Shown here: piece after piece, positions 8,144 through 17,035 of the stretch
How positions within the stretch are numbered: position 1 is the stretch's first letter
Layout of the letters: every line of letters begins with the position of its first letter
Assembly (NCBI RefSeq): GCF_000369525.1
Contig: NZ_KB850071.1
Location: forward strand, 443,032 to 507,031
Direction of reading: 5' to 3'
DNA: 64,000 nucleotides
Source: Acinetobacter higginsii
GTDB lineage: Bacteria > Pseudomonadota > Gammaproteobacteria > Pseudomonadales > Moraxellaceae
Position numbers and translations under genes: made by a program
Notes under the pieces: generated by a model
What the model was told of the DNA's origin: nothing
The model's database searches: none
Seen by the model: the letters and a program-made list of their open reading frames with translations, nothing else

Positions 8144-10587
8144 ATATCCTCCATATAAGCCGAAAGCCCTTGCATATGCAAGTGATTATTATGTCTTGGT
8201 TTTTTACTTTTTAACTGAAAGCACTTTGGAAAAATATAGTTACTTTTCACTCCCGCAGTTACATTAGTAAAATATTCACTTATCATTAATTTAGAACGCC
8301 CCCATCCAAAGCTTATGAAATTATTTATAAGCTCTAAACTTCGTTGATGATCATAAACTTCATCTTGCAGAATAACAGGTTCAGCTTTCTTATCTTTCCT
8401 CAAATATCTTATATCTCCAGCTTCTCCATTGATATGCGAAGAACTTTCTCCTGGTGATCCGTTAGACGTGCTAAAACCATTAAAGGAAATATCATCATAA
8501 CCAGACTTACATAAACCGCCAAGAAATGCGGCCATCTCGACACCACCTAAATAGTATCTTTGTTGCTGGGAATTCATTAACATTTTATATCCAACGTTTC
8601 CATTACGATATGATGAAAAAGACCTAACATCAACCAAGAAAATATTTCCATTACCATGAACATCTTTTTTATCCCATCTTTTAGCAACTACATATCTAGA
8701 TTTCCCTAAATTATGAGTCTTACCATTTTGGTCATAATAAATGAACTCAGCAAAACCAGTTGCAGCTTTATTCTCTCTTTTGATTTTTCCATCATGATAA
8801 ATATGATATCGAGTCGTATCACTTGTTGGCGGTGATTGATTACTTACCGTTGTTAATGGCTTTCCTCCACTTTCAGTATACGTATTATTTTGCTTCGTTT
8901 GATTCTTCTGATCTGCCTCAGTTTTTGCTTTTTCTGCTTCTTCTTTTGCTTTCTTTTCCTGAACATCTTTCTGCTGCTGTTGTCTTTTTATATCTTCAGC
9001 CTGTTTACGTTTTGCATCTGCAACTTCATATAATTTCGATGCCTGAACGGCACTACCATTTACGGTAAAGGGTTTCGTTGGGCTTGATTTTTCAACACGA
9101 CTTAAAACTAAACTTTTTCCTTTTATACCAAAACCAAAAACAAAACCCGTTAACATTCGTACATTTATTATACCGCGATTATTTGTTCTTTTCGGTATTT
9201 CCCGACCTCGGTAAAAGAGACTAAACAATGTGTTTGGAACAGGTTTGCCGTCTTGAGTTACTGAAATATTAAAAGGATGTACAGGAAGCTTCACTTTGAC
9301 TGTTGTATTTTTTAATGCCGTAGTTACTTGAAAATGATGAATGACCTGTTTCTGCCCATCACCTTCTACTGAAACCTCAACATCTTGTCCTTCCTCCGCA
9401 ATAATACCTTGCTTGATCCCATGACTATCAGCTGTATGTTTTTTAATATTGCCTTTGTAGGTAAGAAAAAAATTCATATTAGAAATTGCCTTACCAGAAT
9501 CCCCTTCGACTATTTCAATATTAAAGGTTACATCTTTAGATGCAGGAGTTGCCTCTGCCTCTTGAGAAGTCGAAGATTGTCCCTGTTCATTTCTTACTTC
9601 TTGAGGTGTTTTATTAACCTGAGGTCTTGGTTGAGGTGCACTATCTGTCGCTAAAGTTGCAGAATGGCTTGTAACTTTAAAATCACTTAAAGTTGCTTTT
9701 TGTTTTTCATTTGCTTTTTGAATAATACTATTCGACTCTTTTCCATCAGCAACTATTTTTATTTCTGTGTTTGGGTTTCTAACAATAACAGGAAGATTAC
9801 CATTCTCATCACTCTTAACCTTAACTCTTGTTTCTCCTGAAATATATTTACCATTATTTTTAGAAACAATTGTTACTTCTTTATTTTTTAACTCTAAACC
9901 TGCACTATCTTTTAGAGTAATATAAATTTTTCTTTTGCAACAGCTTTCTAAATCAAAACCACCAAACATTGATAAGTATGAAGAAATATGTGTTCCATTA
10001 CCATCAGATACAGCTGATTTTTTCTTAAATACAGGTGAACCAAGAAAAGTTGCTAGTCCTCCTTCACCCATTAAATGAGCACTAGCTATTGCTCCCGATT
10101 CAGTTACCTCGACCCCGTTAATAATTTTCCCATAATATTGATTGAAGTTTAATACCTGCATACGTTTACATAAATAATTAATCCAATCACTAACCGCCAT
10201 TAATTGTAATTCAGGCTTTGTAAGAAAATCATTGAAAGAATGAATTCCATTTTTACCTGACCATTCCCCTTTCCAGTCATTTTTATCAAAAGTTGCTCTA
10301 ATCGTATCTATTCTTTGCTTTTCTTTCTCTGGATTTAGCTTTCTAAAATCTACACCTAGATCTCCTAAATAGTATCCAGTTTCAAATAAGGCAGACTCTC
10401 CCATTTGAAAAAAACCACGATATCCTCCTGAGCTTTTTTTAGCTGCTGCTATTATATTCGATTTGTGGTTCAAGCTTAGCTTCAAATCAGCACTTGATTC
10501 TTTATAACTAACAGCTTGTATAAATCCATTTCTATTTAATTCAAAATCTTGTATTGATCCATCTTGAAACTGTATAGTCTTTTTCAT
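8140..10587 (-). CDS. T6SS effector: bifunctional peptidoglycan hydrolase (GH23-like plus M15/MepA-like)
   Basis: An 815-aa multidomain protein without a signal peptide, as expected for a VgrG-delivered effector. Residues ~20-190 resemble a lysozyme/GH23 transglycosylase: KESS with candidate catalytic Glu30, then GYRGFFQMGESALFE. Three beta-sandwich-like modules follow (about 215-285, 350-425, 440-510), each with a turn typical of carboxypeptidase-regulatory folds. A Lys/Glu/Gln-rich coiled coil covers about 525-570. The C-terminus has the zinc-peptidase pattern SSHINGEAGDI (His718, Asp725) and HNNHLH (His802, His804), as in M15/MepA-type murein endopeptidases. It would cut both glycan strands and cross-links of rival cells. 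From memory, A. baumannii Tse4 is also a bifunctional cell-wall effector; homology to it was not tested. Confidence 0.82.
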   Translation of the reverse strand: MKKTIQFQDGSIQDFELNRNGFIQAVSYKESSADLKLSLNHKSNIIAAAKKSSGGYRGFFQMGESALFETGYYLGDLGVDFRKLNPEKEKQRIDTIRATFDKNDWKGEWSGKNGIHSFNDFLTKPELQLMAVSDWINYLCKRMQVLNFNQYYGKIINGVEVTESGAIASAHLMGEGGLATFLGSPVFKKKSAVSDGNGTHISSYLSMFGGFDLESCCKRKIYITLKDSAGLELKNKEVTIVSKNNGKYISGETRVKVKSDENGNLPVIVRNPNTEIKIVADGKESNSIIQKANEKQKATLSDFKVTSHSATLATDSAPQPRPQVNKTPQEVRNEQGQSSTSQEAEATPASKDVTFNIEIVEGDSGKAISNMNFFLTYKGNIKKHTADSHGIKQGIIAEEGQDVEVSVEGDGQKQVIHHFQVTTALKNTTVKVKLPVHPFNISVTQDGKPVPNTLFSLFYRGREIPKRTNNRGIINVRMLTGFVFGFGIKGKSLVLSRVEKSSPTKPFTVNGSAVQASKLYEVADAKRKQAEDIKRQQQQKDVQEKKAKEEAEKAKTEADQKNQTKQNNTYTESGGKPLTTVSNQSPPTSDTTRYHIYHDGKIKRENKAATGFAEFIYYDQNGKTHNLGKSRYVVAKRWDKKDVHGNGNIFLVDVRSFSSYRNGNVGYKMLMNSQQQRYYLGGVEMAAFLGGLCKSGYDDISFNGFSTSNGSPGESSSHINGEAGDIRYLRKDKKAEPVILQDEVYDHQRSLELINNFISFGWGRSKLMISEYFTNVTAGVKSNYIFPKCFQLKSKKPRHNNHLHMQGLSAYMEDI

Positions 10588-11120
10588 TATTTAAACCTAT
10601 CATTAATCTTATATTTAGAAATATTACTAATAGACGTTTCTTTGAATAAATATCCATTTAGAGCAGATACAATATTTGCATCCTCCCCAACCTTACTACA
10701 AGATAAATTCACATCTACGAAATCTTCTTTTCTAAAACCACCTTTAATTTTGTTTCGATCTATTTCTCTTGAATATGCGAATGAATTAATATCATTATAA
10801 ATCATGATAAGATCAGTTTTATTATTTTTCATTTCCGCCCAATAAATATAATAATTTTTCTTTTTATACTGGACATGGTTACATGTTCCTGTAGATGTCC
10901 AATTTTTATCTTTTAAATCAAAGCCAATTTTTTTTGCTATTTTTTTGTTTTCTTTACTAAAGTTATCTTCCCATATATCAGGGCACTGAACATCTTCTAA
11001 TACAATCACTTGTACTGCTGGCTCGCTCCAATATTTCATACATTCTTTAGCACTTTCTGCATGTAAATTTATACTATTTAGTAAAATACATGCACCTATC
11101 ATTATCTTTACAGTGTTCAT
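10587..11120 (-). CDS. Exported protein between vgrG and the effector
   Basis: Unrecognised 177-aa protein. The ATG at 11120 is chosen because it lies 7 bases past the vgrG stop and begins a clean signal peptide ending INLHA-ES; an in-frame start at 11153 would lie inside vgrG. The mature protein has Trp/Tyr-rich segments and four Cys (KECMKYW, VQCPDIW, TGTCNH, LSCSKVG). Its TAA stop overlaps the effector ATG by one base (TAATG), so translation is coupled. The place is where T6SS adaptors or chaperones often sit, but a Sec signal argues for a periplasmic role such as immunity. Confidence 0.72.
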   Translation of the reverse strand: MNTVKIMIGACILLNSINLHAESAKECMKYWSEPAVQVIVLEDVQCPDIWEDNFSKENKKIAKKIGFDLKDKNWTSTGTCNHVQYKKKNYYIYWAEMKNNKTDLIMIYNDINSFAYSREIDRNKIKGGFRKEDFVDVNLSCSKVGEDANIVSALNGYLFKETSISNISKYKINDRFK

Positions 11121-11127
11121 TATTAAA

Positions 11128-14100
11128 TTAATCCTTAAGTCCAAAACTTTCAAAATCTGCTTTTAAATCTGTATCATCAATATGTTCATCACTATCGTGC
11201 TCATGGTTATGATCATCATCGCCACCGCAACAAGCCTCATCTGAACCATGACCTTGCCCTTCCGATATCACTTCTTCAACCAGTTGTAGCTTATCTGAAC
11301 TGTCATCATTCTTACCGAGTAAAAGAATTTCGACGCTATCTGGGTTATCACTAAAAATCCGACCCGTCCTTGCAAACTGATCAAGAAAACCGATGTATTC
11401 TGTTTTCTTAGCGTGATTAATAACTTTATATTTAAATCCATCTTTCAATAAATCAGCATTAACCAACTCGCTAAAATCGAATCGGCGGCTAAAGATTCCA
11501 CTTTCTGGCATTTTAGGCAGTTCAGCATTTACGGTAGCGCCACTCACAAACAAATGCTGACCAGCCTTACTCTCAAACTTACCACCTGTGGTTGAAAACA
11601 CCCCGTTGGCATTGATCTTCAACTGAGAACCACCCGCTGTTAGTACAATCTCTTTAGGACTGGTGATTTCAATCTTATCTTCGGTAGAAATCAGTTTAAT
11701 CACCTTCTTGGCAATCGCTTCAATCGCATCATCCTGCGCCTGCAACTCCAATTTCCCTTTTGCTGCATACGCCCTAAAGCCCTTCTGTGCAGCAAACAAA
11801 CTGATCTTATCCTGTGCATGCCCAATAATATTCTTCTGTGCGCTCAAGTTAATTGAGCCACTGGCACTCTCGGCAATATCCTGAGAGGCCTGCAAAATAA
11901 TATTTTCAGGCGTGGTTAATGCAATCCCATTCGGCGATGCCAACAACATCAGCGCCTGTCTGAAAATCTTGCCTTGCTCTTGCTGTTTGGCATTCGAACT
12001 GCTTTCCAAACCTTGGGTATAGCCCTCCATAAAGCCCTGTAAGGAGCTCAATGCTTTGGACGGGGTAACTTCTAACTTGCTGCCTTTACTAAAAGTGCCG
12101 CAAGTACTCATCAGCTCAAAATCTTTAATATCGACATTGGCCAAAACATTGCCGACTTCTTTAATACTTTCAAACGGGTTTTGCTGAATCCGATCTTTAA
12201 TACTGGCAAGCTTGCCTTTGACAATATCAGCGCCATGCTCTTCAACGTTTTCAATGAACTCTTTCAGATTTTCAACCGCATCTTTGGCATCACTAAAGAA
12301 TGCATTAAACTCATCTACCGCACCTTTGGCATTGCCGCCAAGGGCACCAATATCCTCAATAAAACCACCACAATCCTTCAAAGCATGGATCGGATCATTA
12401 CTCAGCCCTTCTTTAAATAAATTTAAAGTGCTATCCAGTGCTTGACCTGTGGTTTTAAGTTCCAATGACTGAATAAACTTCGGTAGACGGTTTATCACAT
12501 TTAGCGCATCAGTCTGTTGCTTCGCAGCCACTTCACTGAGCATTTTCATATTGTCATAGCCCTGTGACAGCAAAGATTGTGCCTGGGTAGCTTCCAAATG
12601 ATCAGCAATCGCCTGTTCTTGAGCATAGGTACTGATCAGCATGCCCTTACCTGCCCGCACAGCGCCCCAAGCATCCGTTCTGAGCTCGAAGCCCTCTCCA
12701 CGACCGTTGCTGGTCTCCTGCACTTTTGGATGGCTTAAATTGCCTAAATTCAACTGTGTTGCGGCATGGCTACTTTGCAACTGGGTACTGATTTGCCCTG
12801 TCGTATCATCAAAACGTAATTGGTTAAAACCACTCCCATTCACTTCCTGACTGCGAATACCACTGAGTTTTTTAGTGTCTGGGAGTTGTCCTTTGACATC
12901 AAACTTGGTCGGAGAACGCTGTGCTTCATGGATTCGCCCTGTCACAAAAGGACGGTCGATATTGCCATCAAAGAAGTCAATGACCACCACCTCACCGATA
13001 CGCGGCAAGAAGCGTGCACCATAGCCTTCCCCCGCCCAAGGCGTCAGGACATCGACCCATGCGGAGTCGGTGTCATTGTCATTGCTGCCCGCACCACCAT
13101 CATGTCCATGATCATCGCTACGGGTAAACAGAAAACGTACCTTGATCCGTCCCCACTCATCCACATAGATGGTTTCCCCTTCAGGCCCCACTACTTTGGC
13201 GCGTTGCGGATAGGCAATCGGACGATGCGATTCTGGATCATATTCAGGGGTGATTTTGATCTGACGGCGAATTAAGGTCAGCTCATTGCCTTGGCGCTCG
13301 ATGTCGTCATAGCCTCGTTGATCCCAGCGGCTCTGGCTGAGCAGTTGACTGACCTGTTGCTGCAGATCTTTCGGTAAATTATTTTGATTATAGAAATTCT
13401 TGGCAATAATCAGGAACTCCTGATCGGCCCCTTCATGTTGATCAATTTCAGGATGTTCCCTGAGATTAAACCAATATCCGACTTGGCTATCACGCACGGT
13501 ACTATAAGCCTTAAAATATTTGGCTTGACTGGCGTACATGTCATTGAATTGCTGATTCAGCTTTTCTAACTGACTGCCGCCTGAAGCCGTGGCTTGGTCT
13601 TCACCCTTTAAGTCCTGCATCCAAGCTGGGCTTATATGCCATGCCTGCTCAAGGCTTAAACTGGCAGAATCAAAACTGTCCGAATGGTTATGGCTGGTGA
13701 CCACTGAACCTGCACCTTCTTCTTGTGCCAAGGCATCAGGCTGCCAACGTTGCAGATGCACCGCAGTCGGCTGCAAACTACGCACCGCCACGAAACTGGT
13801 CATACTGTCTTGGAATTCAGTAGCACTGCTGCGGTGATAGCGAATACTGCGTCGAGCTAAAGCTTGATATTGACTATTATCATCAATCAATCTCAGCTTC
13901 TGCGCTTTGACAGGCGTACTTGAATACGGCACAAAAAGTTCAGCTTCATCAATCAGCCAGTTTATGCCTTCACTGCGCCATAGGCGTGTAAGAAAAGAAT
14001 AGTCGGATTCATTATGGCCCATTACAAAGGGGCGTATATCATAATTCTGGCTTAAGCCACTCAGATCCAGACTCAAACTTGCCGCAAATAATGGACTTCT

Positions 14101-14529
14101 TTGCTGCCATTCTTTGAACAAAACTTCGGTGATTTCCACAATAGTTTTATTCATAAAAACACGGCTATTACGGCGCTTATGCCATAAATGGGTTGCATCG
14201 TGTACAGTCAGCTTATACAGCGTTAATGCACCATCACTCTGTCCATAACTGGCCTCGGTCACAATCCCCGTGGTGCGAAATAGTTGCCCTGAATCAGTAA
14301 CCTGATCAACAGCAACCTGAGTCCCAATAAATTGTTTGAGAGGAATCTGGGCATTGGTCGAAAGACAAATCAGCTCTGCTTCCAAACCCACATTGAGTTG
14401 ATGCTGGGCTTGTATGCGTTGTAAAAAAACTTGATTATTCAGTAGATTATTAGAAAATTGTACGTGGATGGCACGTTTCTGTGCATTTAGCCCTATTTTT
14501 TCTAATACATTAAATATATTAAAAAGCAT
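11128..14529 (-). CDS. vgrG: T6SS spike protein VgrG (TssI) with acidic His-rich tail
   Basis: A 1133-aa VgrG, the needle tip of the type VI secretion system. The gp27-like region occupies the first ~400 residues, the gp5/OB segment is around VDEWGRIKVRFLF and ARFLPRIGEVVVIDFFDGN, and the DUF2345-type beta-helix runs to about residue 1030, with a helical insert around 690-830. A C-terminal extension from about 1035 ends in an unusual tail, ACCGGDDDHNHEHDSDEH near 1099-1116, rich in His, Asp and Cys. No other T6SS structural genes are in the window, so this is an orphan vgrG island. The 5' two thirds has ordinary base composition; the 3' end and downstream genes are AT-rich, as expected for swapped cargo. 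Confidence 0.95.
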   Translation of the reverse strand: MLFNIFNVLEKIGLNAQKRAIHVQFSNNLLNNQVFLQRIQAQHQLNVGLEAELICLSTNAQIPLKQFIGTQVAVDQVTDSGQLFRTTGIVTEASYGQSDGALTLYKLTVHDATHLWHKRRNSRVFMNKTIVEITEVLFKEWQQRSPLFAASLSLDLSGLSQNYDIRPFVMGHNESDYSFLTRLWRSEGINWLIDEAELFVPYSSTPVKAQKLRLIDDNSQYQALARRSIRYHRSSATEFQDSMTSFVAVRSLQPTAVHLQRWQPDALAQEEGAGSVVTSHNHSDSFDSASLSLEQAWHISPAWMQDLKGEDQATASGGSQLEKLNQQFNDMYASQAKYFKAYSTVRDSQVGYWFNLREHPEIDQHEGADQEFLIIAKNFYNQNNLPKDLQQQVSQLLSQSRWDQRGYDDIERQGNELTLIRRQIKITPEYDPESHRPIAYPQRAKVVGPEGETIYVDEWGRIKVRFLFTRSDDHGHDGGAGSNDNDTDSAWVDVLTPWAGEGYGARFLPRIGEVVVIDFFDGNIDRPFVTGRIHEAQRSPTKFDVKGQLPDTKKLSGIRSQEVNGSGFNQLRFDDTTGQISTQLQSSHAATQLNLGNLSHPKVQETSNGRGEGFELRTDAWGAVRAGKGMLISTYAQEQAIADHLEATQAQSLLSQGYDNMKMLSEVAAKQQTDALNVINRLPKFIQSLELKTTGQALDSTLNLFKEGLSNDPIHALKDCGGFIEDIGALGGNAKGAVDEFNAFFSDAKDAVENLKEFIENVEEHGADIVKGKLASIKDRIQQNPFESIKEVGNVLANVDIKDFELMSTCGTFSKGSKLEVTPSKALSSLQGFMEGYTQGLESSSNAKQQEQGKIFRQALMLLASPNGIALTTPENIILQASQDIAESASGSINLSAQKNIIGHAQDKISLFAAQKGFRAYAAKGKLELQAQDDAIEAIAKKVIKLISTEDKIEITSPKEIVLTAGGSQLKINANGVFSTTGGKFESKAGQHLFVSGATVNAELPKMPESGIFSRRFDFSELVNADLLKDGFKYKVINHAKKTEYIGFLDQFARTGRIFSDNPDSVEILLLGKNDDSSDKLQLVEEVISEGQGHGSDEACCGGDDDHNHEHDSDEHIDDTDLKADFESFGLKD

Positions 14530-14650
14530 TTTTTATAATCAGATCGTACGGGGAATCGGCTGAACTTTATAAAAAACAGACCTGACTGTCTACAAAAAAA
14601 CGACCATTTTTAGTAAAAATTTACACTTTTTTTTACTAAGTGACAAAAAT

Positions 14651-14683
14651 AAACCCGAAACATGCATTCATATTTCGGGTTTT
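14651..14683 (-). terminator. Terminator after dsbB
   Basis: Ten-base stem AAACCCGAAA / TTTCGGGTTT with a 12-base loop; on the minus strand it follows the dsbB stop by about 26 bases and is trailed by ATTTTTG. Confidence 0.8.
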
Positions 14684-14708
14684 AAAAGGATTTAGAACAA
14701 CGATTCGT

Positions 14709-15215
14709 TTATTTTTGTGTAACGCGATAGTTTCTAAATAATTGCCATAAGCAGATCAATAAAATCAAACTGAAATAAACCAGAGACCAAACGGGTAGCG
14801 ATTGACCGAGGAAAGTCCAATCTATCGCAGCGCATTCACCTGAACCCGAAAGCACTTCTTGCAGTACGGTTTTCATCGGCAAGGCATCCACCAGATAGTT
14901 TAAGCCAGGTCCACAGCTCGGTACTTTATCGGGTGGTAAACTTTGCAACCAAACATGACGAGCCGCAACACCCACCGACCAACCAATGGATAAAGTCGCC
15001 AAGAAGGCATAAAAACGTTTAAATCCGTTTGAAACTGGATTATGGATAAATGCCACAAGTGCAATTAAACCCATCCCAATTAAGCCAAGGCGTTGGAAAA
15101 TACAGAGTGGACAAGGATCCAAACCTTGCACATGTTCTAAATACAACGCAAATGAGATACCAATAATGCTGGTCAGTACCAGTAATGCACTGACTAAGCG
15201 GTAATTCCATCGCAT
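14709..15215 (-). CDS. dsbB: Disulfide bond formation protein DsbB
   Basis: Inner-membrane protein of 168 aa that reoxidises DsbA and passes electrons to quinone. Four membrane segments are visible (about residues 8-27, 42-62, 70-88, 143-162). The first redox pair is the CPLC motif in GLDPCPLCIFQRLGL; the second pair is Cys in PSCGPG and GSGECAAIDW in the second periplasmic loop, with the expected spacing. gshA lies 18 bases upstream in the same direction, so the two thiol-redox genes may be co-transcribed. T6SS immunity candidates next door with conserved Cys would depend on this pathway in general, but no specific link is implied. Confidence 0.95.
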   Translation of the reverse strand: MRWNYRLVSALLVLTSIIGISFALYLEHVQGLDPCPLCIFQRLGLIGMGLIALVAFIHNPVSNGFKRFYAFLATLSIGWSVGVAARHVWLQSLPPDKVPSCGPGLNYLVDALPMKTVLQEVLSGSGECAAIDWTFLGQSLPVWSLVYFSLILLICLWQLFRNYRVTQK

Positions 15216-15233
15216 GGGAAGTCCTCTAAAATT

Positions 15234-16808
15234 TTAACGATATTGTGCAAGATATTGTTCAAAACTCATGTCGTTATCTTGTTCAAGTTGCGCCTGTTTT
15301 TGCAACGAAGTTTGCGCCAATTGTTCAAAATATTGTTTGCGTTCTTCACTGAGTGGATGCTGGTCATAATGATCAACATGTTGCTGTGCCATGACACTAC
15401 CAAAATTCCATGTGCCACCATGTTGCAAGGTATCTGCAATGACGTGCGCCGAAGGTGTGTTTTCAACATGGTCTAGGCGTTGTTGCATCACTTGAATGGC
15501 ATCACGATACAGCTGAGTACCATCCATTTGGTCTAAAACCTTGGCACAAGCTTGAATTGCATTTAAATGTGTTTGTGCCCAGTCTTTTAAAGCAATCGAC
15601 TGGTCTCCCGCTTCGATCTTGGCATCTGCTGCACGACCACGATTGACCACTTCAGTTTGGTTCCGATCAATCTGTTCTTGTTCTTCAGCAAAGAGATCTG
15701 GACTGTCTTTGAGTAAGCAGTACAAGGCTAAACTCTCAAGGAAGCCTGCCGAAATTTCATCAATCCCAATCGCGCTATACGGATTCACATCCACTGCCCG
15801 TAATTCGACATAACCAACGCCACGATTTTTTAAGGCTTGTGACGGTGTTTCACCTGCTTGTGGTACCTGTTTCGGACGTACCAGACTGTAATATTCATTT
15901 TCAATCTGTAGCACATGATCATTAATCTGAATTGGCTCGCCCTGTTCATCATTTAAACCGAGCTGAGTGAATTCTGGATATGGGGTATGCACAGCTTTTT
16001 GTAAGCCATCGAGATAATCATGCAGGTCGTTATAATGAATTCCTAACTCTTTTTGCGCTGAGTTTTGATAGCCCAAACGCCCCATCCGCAATGCAGTCGC
16101 TTCAGGTAAATATAAAGTGCCTTTGACTAGTGGTTGTAAATGATGCTGACGACCTGTCAAAAAGCAACGACAGACCGATGGACTTGCGCCTAGCATATAC
16201 ATCACCAAAGGAATCAAGCGAATAAAATTACGGATCAAGCCAAAATAACGGTGACTACGATAATCTTGTAAGCTGAGCTGTTTTAACTCTGGATTGCTTT
16301 CATGCTGCTGTAAAACAGCAAACAGTTGTTCAGGAAAAGATAAATTATAATGAACCCCTGAAATGGTCTGCATACGGCGACCATAACGTACGCCTAAACC
16401 ACGACGGTATAAGGTTTTAAAGCGGCCAATATTGGAACTCCCATATTGCGCCAGTTTAATATTTTCTTCGTTATCATCCAGCATACATGGCATCGATAAA
16501 GGCCAGAGTTTCTCACCCTCTTCAAGCTGCTGATGTACGACGCTATGGATATCACTCAACTCATTTAAAGCGGCAGCAATAGTCGTTTGTGGCGTGGTAA
16601 TAAACTCCATCAATGCTTCTGAATAATCGGTGGTGATATGCGGATGTGTGAGTGCTGAACCTAAAGCAATTGGGTGATTTTGTTGTGATAAGAATCCATT
16701 GCTTTGCATGCGTAGGCTTTCACGTTCGATCCCACGTAACATCCCCTTTAATAGCGAGGCATCTACCCAAGTTGGTATCACAGAGGAAGTAAGGCTGGGT
16801 TGATTCAT
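15234..16808 (-). CDS. gshA: Glutamate-cysteine ligase
   Basis: Catalyses the ATP-dependent first step of glutathione synthesis, joining Glu and Cys. The 524-aa length and the sequence agree with the proteobacterial type 1 GshA: GIERESLRM near the N-terminus (substrate and Mg-binding Glu), HPHITTDYSEALMEFIT, SGVHYNLSFP, and VGYVELRAVDVNPY. No fused GshB domain is present. It is followed closely by dsbB. The upstream 185 bases carry no obvious strong operator. Confidence 0.96.
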   Translation of the reverse strand: MNQPSLTSSVIPTWVDASLLKGMLRGIERESLRMQSNGFLSQQNHPIALGSALTHPHITTDYSEALMEFITTPQTTIAAALNELSDIHSVVHQQLEEGEKLWPLSMPCMLDDNEENIKLAQYGSSNIGRFKTLYRRGLGVRYGRRMQTISGVHYNLSFPEQLFAVLQQHESNPELKQLSLQDYRSHRYFGLIRNFIRLIPLVMYMLGASPSVCRCFLTGRQHHLQPLVKGTLYLPEATALRMGRLGYQNSAQKELGIHYNDLHDYLDGLQKAVHTPYPEFTQLGLNDEQGEPIQINDHVLQIENEYYSLVRPKQVPQAGETPSQALKNRGVGYVELRAVDVNPYSAIGIDEISAGFLESLALYCLLKDSPDLFAEEQEQIDRNQTEVVNRGRAADAKIEAGDQSIALKDWAQTHLNAIQACAKVLDQMDGTQLYRDAIQVMQQRLDHVENTPSAHVIADTLQHGGTWNFGSVMAQQHVDHYDQHPLSEERKQYFEQLAQTSLQKQAQLEQDNDMSFEQYLAQYR

Positions 16809-17035
16809 ATTCTATGCTCGCTTATTCAAGATCAGCCGACCACATGCATGGTAGCGACGTCGTCGATTCTACAGACATGCTGTGCATGCCAATCCCTTCG
16901 ACTCAGCCAATTATAACGACAATTACAATCTAGTCATCTGATTTAGTTTGGCAATTTTTATCACAATCTTGTTACATAAGACACGCAAAAATTGTGATTT
17001 TATTGAAAAATAAATCTTCCAATGGATACTCGACC

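Noticed and set aside
8823-9068. Plus-strand Leu/Phe-rich ORF inside the effector gene
   Set aside because: Antisense image of the effector's Lys/Glu/Gln coiled coil; no SD and no independent support.
16809-16993. tRNA or small RNA gene in the gshA upstream gap
   Set aside because: GC-richer patches with CATGCATG and GACGTCGTCGA repeats exist, but no cloverleaf, T-loop GGTTCRA or terminator could be found.
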